A stretch of 64,000 nucleotides of DNA from Candidatus Nitrosacidococcus sp. I8 (GCF_945836005.1 NZ_OX241534.1:1167501-1231500), one strand, 5' to 3'. Shown: positions 19,980 to 28,647, counted from the first letter of the stretch. Program-made: numbers and translations. The notes: generated from the letters alone by a model not told the origin.

Positions 19980-20567
19980 ATGAAACAATCTAATTTCAAT
20001 CTAAAAGCAGCTTTTATTTCAACAGCAATCCTAGTAAGTGTAAGTATTAGTACTGCCCATAGTGCCCCTGCAGCTTCTGTGCACTTCACCAGTAAAGGTG
20101 AACTTATCCAGCCTAAGGATTATCGAGAATGGGTCCATGTGGGAACTCAAGTCACCCCAAATGATATGAATGATGGTAAAGCAGCTATTCATGGATTTCA
20201 TAATGTCTATGTAGATCCAGAAAGTTTTGCTTATTGGAAAAAAACTGGCAAATTCCGTGATGGTACGGTGGTAATTAAAGAATTATTAGATATAGGCACT
20301 AAAAATGCCTTAACTGGTAATGGTTACTTTATGGGTAAACATACAGGGCTAGAGGCAGCTATTAAGGATTCAAAACGCTTTCCAAATGAGCCAGGTAATT
20401 GGGCTTATTTTATGTTTGGTACCAAATATCCTTTGCCTCAAACTACTGCTGCCCAGCCTACAGCTGAATGTAACATCTGCCATCAGAAAAACGCTCAAGA
20501 TGATTGGGTATTTACCCAATATTACCCAACCCTTACTGCAGCAAAGCCTAAAAATAAAACTAACTAA
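19980..20567 (+). CDS. cytL: Cytochrome P460 (hydroxylamine / NO metabolism)
   Basis: A 195-residue secreted mono-haem protein with a signal peptide (about residues 1-29, HSA-P) and one CNICH haem site at 165-169. Cytochrome P460 oxidises hydroxylamine, in some cases to N2O, using a haem cross-linked to lysine. The lysine in DGTVVIKEL (Lys100) aligns with the cross-linking Lys70 of mature Nitrosomonas P460, and Glu126 (GLEAAIKDS) with its distal Glu96. That separates it from cytochrome c'-beta, which lacks the lysine. It lies beside the hao cluster in its own transcription unit. Confidence 0.93.
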   Translation: MKQSNFNLKAAFISTAILVSVSISTAHSAPAASVHFTSKGELIQPKDYREWVHVGTQVTPNDMNDGKAAIHGFHNVYVDPESFAYWKKTGKFRDGTVVIKELLDIGTKNALTGNGYFMGKHTGLEAAIKDSKRFPNEPGNWAYFMFGTKYPLPQTTAAQPTAECNICHQKNAQDDWVFTQYYPTLTAAKPKNKTN

Positions 20568-20584
20568 ATTGTAAGCTAAAAATT

Positions 20585-20609
20585 TAAGGGGTAGATGTTT
20601 TACCCCTTA
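20585..20609. terminator. Bidirectional terminator between cytL and panD
   Basis: TAAGGGGTA (20585-20593) pairs perfectly with TACCCCTTA (20601-20609) around a 7-base loop. It lies between two convergent genes and overlaps the panD stop codon. T-rich stretches flank it only weakly. Confidence 0.7.
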
Positions 20610-20992
20610 TCTATCGGTATTTCTGTAGTAGATATATGGTGGGTACCAACAATTTTATTGTTGTGGTTTAGGTAAACTAGAGCAGGTTTAAAAAACTCTG
20701 CTTCTGTACTGTTAAGCATCCCGTAAGTACATATAATTAGCCGATCGTTAAGACAAGCTTTCCGTGCAGCGGCGCCATTAAGAGAGATTGTTTGAGATCC
20801 AGCATCAGCACGCATTGCATAAGTAATAAATCGCTCTCCATTATTAATATTATAAATATGCACCTGCTCATACTCTTTAATTCCAGCGGTATCTAACAAA
20901 ATGCTATCAATGGCACAGGATCCCTCATATTCTAGCTCAACTTGCGTTACACAAGCTCGATGCAATTTTGATTTTAATAAAGTTACATACAT
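20600..20992 (-). CDS. panD: Aspartate 1-decarboxylase
   Basis: PanD makes beta-alanine from aspartate for pantothenate synthesis. It is a pyruvoyl enzyme made as a proenzyme that cleaves itself between Gly and Ser; the site is in YEGSCAIDS near residue 25. MYVTLLKSKLHRACVT is the typical N-terminus and NGAAARKACLNDRLIICTYG is conserved. 130 residues is the normal length. It is the last gene of pcnB-folK-panB-panC-panD, 24 bases after panC. Confidence 0.95.
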   Translation of the reverse strand: MYVTLLKSKLHRACVTQVELEYEGSCAIDSILLDTAGIKEYEQVHIYNINNGERFITYAMRADAGSQTISLNGAAARKACLNDRLIICTYGMLNSTEAEFFKPALVYLNHNNKIVGTHHISTTEIPIDKG

Positions 20993-21015
20993 AGAGGGTT
21001 TATCTTTATTTCGTT

Positions 21016-21864
21016 TTATCCTAGCTGAATGGGTATATTATCAATAAGGCGCGTCTTACCTAAATAAGCTGCTCCTAAAACAACAAAGTTGTGATCTTCT
21101 TGACTCGGATCGAGTAGATTTATAGTTTTAATACTAACATAGTCAGGTTGAAATCCGTGATTTACCAATAAATTATAAGATTCTTGCTCTAAATGGGTAA
21201 AGCTTTGTTTTCCTTGCTTAATCTTTGTAGCAATGTGACTTAAAGTGTTAAATAAAAAAGGAGCTTGTACTCGCTCTTGATCAGATAAATAACTATTTCG
21301 TGAGCTAAGAGCCAAGCCATTTGAGTCTCGTACTGTGGGGATATTCTTAATAATTATTGGCATAGCTAGATCAAGCACCATACGACGAATAATTAATAAT
21401 TGCTGATAATCTTTTTCTCCAAATAGGGCTATTTTAGGCTGAGTAATATTAAAGAGTTTTGCCACAATGGTAGTCACTCCTTGAAAATGCCCTGGGCGAT
21501 AAGCACCTTCAAGAATATCCGAAAGGATAGGTACATTAACTTGAGTAGTTTGCTCTAAGGGCTGAGAATATATTTCTGTAATCGAAGGAGTAAATACGGC
21601 AGCTATATTATAGGGTGCTAAAACTCTTAAATCATTTTCTAGCGTTCTTGGATAACGCTCGTAATCTTTTGTATCATTAAATTGTAAGGGATTCACAAAA
21701 ATACTAACGACTACTCTATCAGCTAGAATAGTAGCATTTTCTACTAAAGCTAAATGACCGGCATGAAGATTACCCATAGTAGGGACTAGAGCGATTTTTT
21801 TATGGGTAGACTGCCACTGATTTACTTGTTCGGTCATCAATGCCGTAGTTTGAATAATTTTCAT
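21016..21864 (-). CDS. panC: Pantothenate synthetase
   Basis: PanC joins pantoate and beta-alanine with ATP. VPTMGNLHAGHL (the HIGH-like nucleotide-binding motif), SIFVNPLQF, GEKDYQQLLIIRRMV and ALSSRNSYL are all present. I place the start at the ATG at 21864, which shares one base with the panB stop (TGATG), a coupling arrangement; a TTG one codon earlier is unnecessary. 282 residues, normal. Confidence 0.96.
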   Translation of the reverse strand: MKIIQTTALMTEQVNQWQSTHKKIALVPTMGNLHAGHLALVENATILADRVVVSIFVNPLQFNDTKDYERYPRTLENDLRVLAPYNIAAVFTPSITEIYSQPLEQTTQVNVPILSDILEGAYRPGHFQGVTTIVAKLFNITQPKIALFGEKDYQQLLIIRRMVLDLAMPIIIKNIPTVRDSNGLALSSRNSYLSDQERVQAPFLFNTLSHIATKIKQGKQSFTHLEQESYNLLVNHGFQPDYVSIKTINLLDPSQEDHNFVVLGAAYLGKTRLIDNIPIQLG

Positions 21865-22658
21865 CAATAGCTTTGTGCTAAACTTGGAAATTGCTTATTT
21901 TTGACTGCATGCACATAGGATTTAACCCCATCAAGTACACTGTCTTTATCAGTTAAAAAATTATGATTAAATCTAGGAGCTTTTCCTTGGGTAATCCCTA
22001 ACATATCGTAGAGAACAAGCACTTGCCCATCACACTCTGGACCTGCACCACAGCTTATCACTGGTATTTTTAAGGCCTGAGTAATTTTTTTTCCTAAGGC
22101 TGCAGGCACGCACTCTAGAATAAGCATATCCGCTCCTGCTTGCTCTAAAGTGACGGCATCTTCATAAATACGATCTGCTGAAATCTGATCCTTACCTTGT
22201 ACTTGATAACTACCTAATTGATAAATAGATTGAGGTAATAGTCCTAAATGAGCACATACTGGAACACCATAGAGGCTTAGCTGATAAGTAGTTTCTTTTA
22301 AGAAAGCTCCTCCCTCTAACTTAACCATGTTTGCTCCCCCTTCCCTCATTAATCGTCCAGCATTATGAAGTGCTTGAGGAGGTGACGCATAGGTCATAAA
22401 AGGCATATCAGCAATAATAAAAGAGCGTTGGCTACCTCTTACTACATTTTTGCAGTGATAGATCATGTCCTCTATATTCGTCGTAACCGTACTTTCCTGC
22501 CCTTGAATCACCATCCCTAAGGAATCTCCAACTAGGAGTACATCTACTCCAGCAAGTTCTAATAAAATAGCAAAACTTGCATCATAAGCAGTAAGCATGG
22601 CAATTTTTTCACCTTGCTGCTTTAATTGTTTAAGCTGAGATAGGGTAAGGCGTTTCAT
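21864..22658 (-). CDS. panB: 3-methyl-2-oxobutanoate hydroxymethyltransferase
   Basis: PanB adds a hydroxymethyl group from methylene-tetrahydrofolate to ketoisovalerate, the first step to pantoate. Features are MLTAYDASFA, DVLLVGDSLGMVIQG with metal-binding Asp, ADMPFMTY and VKLEGG, over 264 residues. Its 5' end overlaps folK by 29 bases and its stop overlaps the panC start, so the operon is tightly packed. Confidence 0.97.
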   Translation of the reverse strand: MKRLTLSQLKQLKQQGEKIAMLTAYDASFAILLELAGVDVLLVGDSLGMVIQGQESTVTTNIEDMIYHCKNVVRGSQRSFIIADMPFMTYASPPQALHNAGRLMREGGANMVKLEGGAFLKETTYQLSLYGVPVCAHLGLLPQSIYQLGSYQVQGKDQISADRIYEDAVTLEQAGADMLILECVPAALGKKITQALKIPVISCGAGPECDGQVLVLYDMLGITQGKAPRFNHNFLTDKDSVLDGVKSYVHAVKNKQFPSLAQSY

Positions 22659-23133
22659 CCAATTTTGTGATATCAGTATAGATACAATGGGGTATTAGTT
22701 CTCTTATGTGCCCCATACTAGGTATTATAAGATGAGGGGCTATTTCTTCAAGTGGGTACATTACAAATCCTCGCTCATGCATCCTAGGGTGAGGAATTGT
22801 AAGTCGTACTGTCTTTAGCTGTATATCTTCATATAAAAGTATATCTAGGTCTAAAGTACGCTCTCCCCAATGGCGAGTCTTTATTCGTTGGTGATTTTTC
22901 TCTATCTGTTGTAAACAAAGTAATAAATTCTCTGGAGTCAGCATAGTGATTATTTTAGCAACTGCATTAATATAATCAGGCTGATCTTGAGGACCCATAG
23001 GCTTACTTTGATAAAAACTGGAGCAAATTATATACTTAGTATTAGGTAAGTGATTTAATTCAATTAATCCCTGAGATATATGGGATTTTGGGCAATCAAG
23101 ATTGCCTCCTAGCCCAATATATACGCTAGCCAT
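22630..23133 (-). CDS. folK: HPPK, folate pyrophosphokinase
   Basis: FolK (2-amino-4-hydroxy-6-hydroxymethyldihydropteridine pyrophosphokinase) works in folate synthesis. MASVYIGLGGNLDCP, SSFYQSKPMGPQDQPDYINAV, and the metal-binding signature RWGERTLDLDILLY-like stretch (here RHWGERTLDLDILLYED) are clear. 167 residues, normal. It overlaps pcnB by 8 bases and panB by 29, which places it in the middle of a translationally coupled operon. Confidence 0.95.
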   Translation of the reverse strand: MASVYIGLGGNLDCPKSHISQGLIELNHLPNTKYIICSSFYQSKPMGPQDQPDYINAVAKIITMLTPENLLLCLQQIEKNHQRIKTRHWGERTLDLDILLYEDIQLKTVRLTIPHPRMHERGFVMYPLEEIAPHLIIPSMGHIRELIPHCIYTDITKLDETPYPISA

Positions 23134-24427
23134 CTACACTTACTAGCTGATTTAATTTAGGTTTAATTTTTTTAGTTTTACTACGATTGGATCTGCTTCT
23201 TTTAGGATTTAAATAATTTAACCGCTCTTTTTCTTCCAGACTCTGGACTTTGTCCCACCACCGGCATAAGTTTGTGTCTTGCTCATTAGGAATTTCATCG
23301 GCTTGATTGCGAAGCAGTAAAAAATCATAAGCAGCTCGAAACCGAGGGTGTTGTAATAAACGTACTGCTCGTATACCTTGTTGGTATTTAAACCGAGGTT
23401 GTAAATACCATATTTCTTTCATAGGCAAGGAAACACGTCGTGGTAATGTAATATGACGAGATTGATTAATAGAAACAGTTTCTACTGATTTTCTAATGAG
23501 TTCCCCAATTTTTTTAGAATCTGGGTATTGATCAATTAATTTTTTAATTGGCACCCATAAAAAAACAGCAAATAAAAAGGCAGCAGTTACTGGTTTTTCT
23601 TCTAAGACTCGGTTATCTGTGTTAATAAGAGCTTGTTCTAAGAAAGATTGAGAGAACCTATCTCCTTGTATCAAATATGTTTCCGTTTCTGGAAATAGCC
23701 ATTGAAATAACCCAAAGTGACGAAGCAAGCTAAAGGCTTGTATCGCATAGCCACTTAAAAATAGCTTAATCACCTCTTCAAATAGTCGTGCTGGAGGAAT
23801 ATTCTGCAAAGTAGATGCAAATTGATATATAGCCTCTTTACTCTCAGGATGAAGATCAAACCCCAGTTTACACATAAATCGTACTGCCCGTAGCATCCGT
23901 ACCGGATCCTCCTGATAGCGGGTTGTCGGATTGCCGATTAAGCGAATCTGGTGCTTTTCTAAATCTGTTATGCCACCTGTATAGTCAATTACTGAATCAG
24001 TTCTAATATCATAATAAAGTGCATTAATAGAAAAATCCCGTCGCCAAGCATCCTGTTCTAGAGTACCGTAAATATTATCGTCTACAATTCGCCCATTATG
24101 ATCTAACAATTTTTCTGAGGGTGGAGCTCGGAAGGTAGATACCTCAATAATATTTCGCTTAAATCGTACATGGGCAAGACGAAATCTACGCCCAATCAAT
24201 CGACTATTAGGGAATAGTTCACGAACCTGCTCAGGAGTAGCATCAGTAGCTACATCAAAATCTTTAGGTTTATAACCTAATAATAAATCCCGTACGCATC
24301 CTCCAACTAGGTAGGCATTAAAGCCTGATCTATTTAGATGCTCTAAAACCTTATGAGCAGGATCACTGATACACTCACGGGGAATGCCATGCTTAGATTG
24401 AGAAATGATTGTTGGAGAATTTATAAT
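23126..24427 (-). CDS. pcnB: Poly(A) polymerase I, probable ATT start
   Basis: PcnB adds 3' poly(A) tails that promote RNA decay. The first ATG-type start (24199) would remove the catalytic head. The same frame continues upstream through VLEHLNRSGFNAYLVGGCVRDLLLG, KPKDFDVATDATPEQV with the catalytic DxD, and RLIGRRFRLAHV, then reaches an in-frame TAA with no ATG, GTG, TTG or CTG in between. The best start is ATT at 24425-24427, with AAAGAG about 5 bases upstream. That gives 433 residues, the normal length. E. coli pcnB is known to start at AUU. The C-terminus is rich in Lys/Arg, as usual. Confidence 0.88.
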   Translation of the reverse strand: MINSPTIISQSKHGIPRECISDPAHKVLEHLNRSGFNAYLVGGCVRDLLLGYKPKDFDVATDATPEQVRELFPNSRLIGRRFRLAHVRFKRNIIEVSTFRAPPSEKLLDHNGRIVDDNIYGTLEQDAWRRDFSINALYYDIRTDSVIDYTGGITDLEKHQIRLIGNPTTRYQEDPVRMLRAVRFMCKLGFDLHPESKEAIYQFASTLQNIPPARLFEEVIKLFLSGYAIQAFSLLRHFGLFQWLFPETETYLIQGDRFSQSFLEQALINTDNRVLEEKPVTAAFLFAVFLWVPIKKLIDQYPDSKKIGELIRKSVETVSINQSRHITLPRRVSLPMKEIWYLQPRFKYQQGIRAVRLLQHPRFRAAYDFLLLRNQADEIPNEQDTNLCRWWDKVQSLEEKERLNYLNPKRSRSNRSKTKKIKPKLNQLVSVDG

Positions 24428-24534
24428 GGTAGCTCTTTATTTTTATAAACTAAGGAAAAGTAACCCCGCCCTGTTTTGCACAAAGTAATCGATAGCTAGG
24501 TAACTTAACTCTTTAAGCAATTTACTTAGATATG

Positions 24535-24540
24535 TATAAT
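24535..24540 (+). promoter_or_regulatory. -10 box of the tRNA-Glu promoter
   Basis: A perfect TATAAT lies 12 bases before the tRNA. The matching -35 would be TTTAAG at 24512-24517 (17-base spacing), a weak match, acceptable for a stable RNA gene with a perfect -10. Confidence 0.6.
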
Positions 24541-24552
24541 AGCAGATACTTA

Positions 24553-24627
24553 GCTCCCATCGTCTAGCGGTTAGGACATCGCCCTCTCAAGGCGGTAACA
24601 GGGGTTCAATTCCCCTTGGGAGCGCCA
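24553..24627 (+). tRNA. tRNA-Glu (anticodon CTC)
   Basis: 75 bases including an encoded CCA. The acceptor arm GCTCCCA pairs with TGGGAGC, the anticodon stem CCGCC/GGCGG-type arm carries loop CTCTCAA with anticodon CTC, and the T arm is AGGGG-TTCAATT-CCCCT. The D arm CGTCTAGCGGTTAGGACA is typical of tRNA-Glu. CTC reads only GAG, so a TTC isoacceptor must exist elsewhere. Confidence 0.95.
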
Positions 24628-24644
24628 TAGTAACTAGAACCAAC

Positions 24645-25112
24645 CTAAAGTACCCCCCCAGCAGCTCCTGCAATAATAATTAACCCAAGAATTAATAATA
24701 CACCATGGATGATGTGGAGTCGTTGCCATGCTTTATCCGCATTGCCACCACTGCCTTTCATGATTCTTTTTAATAAACCGGCAGGGCGAAGTACAAATAG
24801 CATGAGTACAAACCATAGCCAATAAAATATCATTAAGGATAACCACCATTTATGGGGGTCATGAAGAGAATTCCATAAATTCAAACGATAAAGTAAATAA
24901 AAACCAGCAATTCCAATAATAATAATGGCAGTTTTTACTTGAGGTGCAAATCTAGATTCAATATGTTGAAATACTTCTGATATATCCCCTAATTTTCCGG
25001 CTCGAGCGAGGGGAAGAAATACAAAAGTGATAAAAGCAAGTCCACCAATCCACCAAACTACCCCTAAAAGATGTAACCCAATAGCAATTCCTAAATCCCA
25101 ACTCATTTTCAA
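24645..25112 (-). CDS. CopD-like four-helix membrane protein
   Basis: A 155-residue integral membrane protein with four predicted helices (about 8-30, 57-75, 85-107, 130-153). The first helix bears HLLGVVWWIGGLAFITFVFLP and the last contains LHIIHGVLLILG; conserved histidines in the first and fourth helices are typical of CopD/DUF-type haem- or copper-linked membrane proteins. Function unknown. It stands alone 17 bases after the tRNA on the opposite strand. Confidence 0.65.
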   Translation of the reverse strand: MKMSWDLGIAIGLHLLGVVWWIGGLAFITFVFLPLARAGKLGDISEVFQHIESRFAPQVKTAIIIIGIAGFYLLYRLNLWNSLHDPHKWWLSLMIFYWLWFVLMLFVLRPAGLLKRIMKGSGGNADKAWQRLHIIHGVLLILGLIIIAGAAGGVL

Positions 25113-25141
25113 TTTCTCTTAAAAAATTAGTATAAAAAATA

Positions 25142-25618
25142 TTAAGGTTTATTTAACTCATTCCAACGTCTGTAAATTTCAATTGCTTCTTTAGATTGTT
25201 CTTGAATCATGGGTAATCTTTTCTGTCCTATAGGCTTAGTATACTCATCATAAAAGGTTTCTAGTTCAAAGTATTTACGATTATCTCGATAAAATGGAGC
25301 ATAATCTTCCCGAGTTGTCATATAAATTACCTGTTTAGGGCTGCAGTAGTAAAGTGCACCAAGGCACATAGGGCATGGGCTAGTGAGTATATAAATAGTA
25401 CAATCAATTAAATGCTCTGTTTTCAGCTTGATACAAGCCTCTCGAATTGCCAATATCTCTGCATGAGCCGTAGGATCATGAGTTTGGGCTACCTTATTTG
25501 GGCTTTCAGCAATAATTTCTCCATTGCAAACAATGACTGTAGAAAACGGTCGCCCACCCTCCTCCACATTTTTTCTAGCAAGATCAATTGTTCTAGTTAA
25601 AAAATATTGATGATTCAC
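25142..25618 (-). CDS. Nucleoside/guanine deaminase (CDA fold)
   Basis: A 158-residue zinc deaminase. The zinc and catalytic motifs are HAE in PTAHAEILAIREA and PCPMC in LTSPCPMCLGALYYC. The long C-terminal part with YFELETFYDEYTKPI is closer to guanine deaminase GuaD-type and related nucleoside deaminases than to tRNA-specific TadA. It probably acts on a purine or nucleoside in the cytosol. No operon partner is evident. Confidence 0.82.
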   Translation of the reverse strand: MNHQYFLTRTIDLARKNVEEGGRPFSTVIVCNGEIIAESPNKVAQTHDPTAHAEILAIREACIKLKTEHLIDCTIYILTSPCPMCLGALYYCSPKQVIYMTTREDYAPFYRDNRKYFELETFYDEYTKPIGQKRLPMIQEQSKEAIEIYRRWNELNKP

Positions 25619-25728
25619 AGGAATCCCTCCTAATTTTTAGGTATAAGCAACCGCTAAATCTCTATATGGTATAAACTAGAATAAATAGTTATTAGATTAA
25701 ATACTATAATTTTAGGTGAAATCTCACT

Positions 25729-26424
25729 ATGTCCACATTATTAATTACCGGTGCTAACCGGGGAATTGGTCTAGAGTTTGTTACGCAATATATTCAAGTA
25801 GGTTGGAGAGTACTTGCCTGCTGTCGCAATCCAGATAAAGCAGAGACACTTAATCAACTTGAATCAAAACATCATAATTTATTGAGTATCTATCAACTAG
25901 ATATTTCCTATTTTACGGAAATTGAAGAGCTAGCTGTGGATCTTTTTGATGAAGAAATTGATGTATTTATTAATAATGCCGGCATTTATCCTGAAGGCAA
26001 ATTATCCTCCTATGATCTTTCCGATGATAACTGGATAGCAGGATTTAAAATTAACGCAATGGCTCCCCTTAAAATGGCACAGCTATTTGCTCCCCAAATT
26101 GCCCAAGGTCAGCAAAAGAAGATTATTAATATTACAAGTAAAATGGGTAGTATTGCAGATAATACTAGTGGCGGATCCTATCTTTATCGCTCTAGCAAAG
26201 CTGCTCTTAACATGATCACTAAAAGTCTTGCTATTGACTTAGCTCCTCAAGAAATAGCAACTGCGGTGCTTCATCCCGGCTGGGTACAAACTGAAATGGG
26301 AGGAGCTGGTGCTTTAATTACTACCCAAAAAAGTGTAGCAGGAATGCGTCAAGTCATTGAGCAGCTTACGCTAGAAAATAGCGGAAAATTTTATGACTAC
26401 ACGGGGAAAGAAATTCCTTGGTAG
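25729..26424 (+). CDS. Short-chain dehydrogenase/reductase
   Basis: A 231-residue classical SDR. The Rossmann motif is TGANRGIGLEF (about residues 8-18), NNAG sits at about 86-89, and the catalytic Ser and YxxxK are in NITSKMGSIADNTSGGSYLYRSSKAALN. The organisation resembles the C-factor/sniffer-like SDR subgroup. The substrate cannot be read from the sequence. It is monocistronic and ends in a hairpin overlapping the stop codon. Confidence 0.88.
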   Translation: MSTLLITGANRGIGLEFVTQYIQVGWRVLACCRNPDKAETLNQLESKHHNLLSIYQLDISYFTEIEELAVDLFDEEIDVFINNAGIYPEGKLSSYDLSDDNWIAGFKINAMAPLKMAQLFAPQIAQGQQKKIINITSKMGSIADNTSGGSYLYRSSKAALNMITKSLAIDLAPQEIATAVLHPGWVQTEMGGAGALITTQKSVAGMRQVIEQLTLENSGKFYDYTGKEIPW

Positions 26425-26445
26425 CTCCCTTAAAAGAGGGAGCTA
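26422..26445 (+). terminator. Hairpin at the end of the SDR gene
   Basis: TAGCTCCCT (starting at the TAG stop) pairs perfectly with AGGGAGCTA across a 6-base loop; GCCCCTTTCTT follows. The stem is strong, the T tract is interrupted. Confidence 0.65.
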
Positions 26446-26462
26446 GCCCCTTTCTTCCTAGC

Positions 26463-27000
26463 TTATTTATTGCTTATATTTTCATATACAACAGCTGCTT
26501 CTGCTTTTGACAGCACTGTATCATATAACCCAATTTTATCTTCTTCATGCTTATCTATGCCTGTATAAGTCAGGCTTGCATCTTCATAACATTACTCTTT
26601 TAAATAATTCCGGATCAAGCTGAGTAATTACATCTTTTAGGGTTCGCTCTCGGTAATCAGTTAAGTACATAAAGATAGGGATACGAGTTGCAAATTTAAT
26701 CAGTTTTTCTTGAATTTCCTTACCTAGGCGAAAGTCCTTCACGAATTAAATTTAGCCATTTTGTACCTCAGATTTGTATTTAAATCAAAAGGATTATTTT
26801 TTTCTTGCCAATTCTTTTTTATTTATCGGCATAAGTCCAATTGAAAATTTAATCCCCAGCTAAGAAATTACCATTGCCACAGATGGGCTCTAAGAATCGA
26901 GAATCAATTCTTTGGGTTTCTTGATCTACTAAGTCCAGCATAGTTTAGATTTCCTTTGCTTCAGTATATATCTCATCATGATCTATTACATGTTTTTTAG
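26463..27000 (-). pseudogene. Decayed restriction-modification locus (methylase and helicase remnants)
   Basis: Three recognisable fragments remain on the minus strand, with stops and shifts between them. Near 26940-26870: MLDLVDQETQRIDSRFLEPIC, continuing GNGNFL, i.e. DNA methyltransferase motif I with its lead-in; an in-frame TAA sits just upstream of the MLD and another shortly after GNGNFL. Near 26745-26600: KEIQEKLIKFATRIPIFMYL and TDYRERTLKDVITQLDPELF, resembling the C-terminal part of R-M helicase/nuclease proteins. At 26580-26463: a tail ending YENISNK and TAA. Only motif I is firm; the helicase label is from recalled family resemblance. Confidence 0.65.
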
Positions 27001-27137
27001 ATCTGAGATCACACCTTCTTAAATATTTTTCATTTAAAAAATGATGGTTCAGCTAATTTTAAGCTTTAATTCATTTTTTCTTCAGCTTGAATCATTAAGC
27101 TTATAGCTAAGGGTAAACTATAGATGGTGTCTATTTT

Positions 27138-27896
27138 ATGGGACGAAATGCTACACACAAATGTATTGGGCTAGCCATCTTACTCTTTCGCCTACCTCTT
27201 GCTACTGGTAGTGAACCCGGACCATGCCCCCACGTACCAGAACCTATGATTTATGATTTAGTGCGTAATCTTTGTGCTTCCCGAGGAGAGATTGAAATTA
27301 ATGCCTTAACTGAATATAGTCCAAATGAAGGTACAGTAACTCCTAGCCCTGAAATTGAATACTCTTTTTTAGATGGTTATGCGGTAGAACTTGAAGTAGA
27401 TACGAATATCCCCGTAGATCCGGGTCATTTGGAAGGAAATATGAGGATTGCTGACTATAAGCCTTCATTGCAAGGTACCTTTGGCTATCATAATAGCCAC
27501 TTTGCCCATGGATGGCAATTTACTGGAGAGTATTTTACAGATGGTAAGGGTTTTTCAAATACAGCAATATATCTATTAGAGTACCAATTTAATAAACATT
27601 GGAGTATTTTCAGTATGGCTGGCGCACGCCGTAGTGATTTTTTCTCTAATGTATTTTATAAGGGGATAGTTAACCAGAATCTTTTTTATACATTTTCATC
27701 AGGATTAATATTGGGGTTAGAGGTAAATTGGGTGTACAAACCCAACTTTCCTAGTAATTCTGATAATCTTATTGTTATGCCTGAAGTACATAAAGAACTA
27801 ACAGAGCATATTAACTTACAGTTTGGGGTTGGATTAGAGCGAACTAAGCATAAGGATTCTCTTAATACAGGAATGCGGCTTGTCTATACTTTTTAA
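27138..27896 (+). CDS. Predicted outer-membrane beta-barrel protein
   Basis: A 252-residue protein with a short hydrophobic N-terminus (about residues 9-24) fit for export. The rest alternates polar and apolar residues in short strands and ends in RLVYTF, the terminal aromatic expected of outer-membrane barrels. Its function is not recognisable. It precedes two PepSY proteins and a two-component system on the same strand, so it may be part of that envelope-sensing group. No strong ribosome site is visible before the chosen ATG. Confidence 0.6.
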   Translation: MGRNATHKCIGLAILLFRLPLATGSEPGPCPHVPEPMIYDLVRNLCASRGEIEINALTEYSPNEGTVTPSPEIEYSFLDGYAVELEVDTNIPVDPGHLEGNMRIADYKPSLQGTFGYHNSHFAHGWQFTGEYFTDGKGFSNTAIYLLEYQFNKHWSIFSMAGARRSDFFSNVFYKGIVNQNLFYTFSSGLILGLEVNWVYKPNFPSNSDNLIVMPEVHKELTEHINLQFGVGLERTKHKDSLNTGMRLVYTF

Positions 27897-27958
27897 TCTA
27901 AAAGTGCTTTAACCTAACAGGTTAAGGCAATCATTAACCCTTAAAAAAGGATAATATT

Positions 27959-28327
27959 ATGAAAATAAATAAATTATTTATAATTTCTTCTTTAGGATTA
28001 GCTATGAATTTCGCCCAAGCCGATGTAACTAATTCTATTGAAAAAGTAATGCCAAATAAAGGGCAAGCAACACAAATTCAACAAAATCATCAGAATAATA
28101 CTCAAGAGATTGAAGCTCTTTTTAAGAAGTTAGATGCAGCAGCTTTAGCAAATCATCCTAATGCAACTATAAGTGATTCTAGCTTAAAGAAGAAAGGGAG
28201 TGCTTATAGTTATAAAACTAAATTAGTGGATACTCAGGGAGTGCAGTGGAAAATTGAGATTAACGCCGCTGATGGTACTGTCGTTAATGAAAAATCTAAA
28301 GCCCCAAAAAAGAAATCAAAAGAATGA
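27959..28327 (+). CDS. Secreted PepSY-domain protein 1
   Basis: 122 residues, signal peptide about 1-21 (NFAQA-D), a Gln/Asn-rich linker, and a single PepSY-like domain ending KIEINAADGTVVNEKSK. PepSY domains are periplasmic inhibitory or sensory modules. The ATGA overlap with the next gene (28324) implies coupled translation. The Lys-rich tail KAPKKKSKE is unusual. Probably senses or modulates the histidine kinase encoded two genes on. Confidence 0.72.
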   Translation: MKINKLFIISSLGLAMNFAQADVTNSIEKVMPNKGQATQIQQNHQNNTQEIEALFKKLDAAALANHPNATISDSSLKKKGSAYSYKTKLVDTQGVQWKIEINAADGTVVNEKSKAPKKKSKE

Positions 28328-28647
28328 TGATTCGAAATCATTCTATAAAATGGGGGGTAGTGTTAGCTGCTCTCCTTTTTTCTGTCTCATGGAGTTTAAG
28401 AGCAGACCTAGGCCATAATGAGGCTCTTCGCTTGCGCCAAGAAGGAAAAATATTATCTTTTGAAAAAATTTTAGGAGCTGCTTTAAAACGCTACCCAGGG
28501 GCACTATTGCTAGAATCAGATCTAGAGCAGAGAAAAAAAGATATTTTCATTTATGAGCTAGAGATTCTTACTACCTCAGGTGTAGTACGGGAGCTTAAAA
28601 TTAATGCAAATGATGGGCAAATTATTAAAGATCAAGTAGATGACTAA
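28324..28647 (+). CDS. Secreted PepSY-domain protein 2
   Basis: 107 residues with a signal peptide (about 1-27, WSLRA-D) and one PepSY domain ([20 protein letters not shown] then [15 protein letters not shown]). This layout is typical of the small PepSY proteins encoded directly upstream of PhoP/PhoQ-like pairs. Its stop codon shares bases with the regulator's start (TAATG), so all four genes are translationally coupled. Confidence 0.8.
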   Translation: MMIRNHSIKWGVVLAALLFSVSWSLRADLGHNEALRLRQEGKILSFEKILGAALKRYPGALLLESDLEQRKKDIFIYELEILTTSGVVRELKINANDGQIIKDQVDD

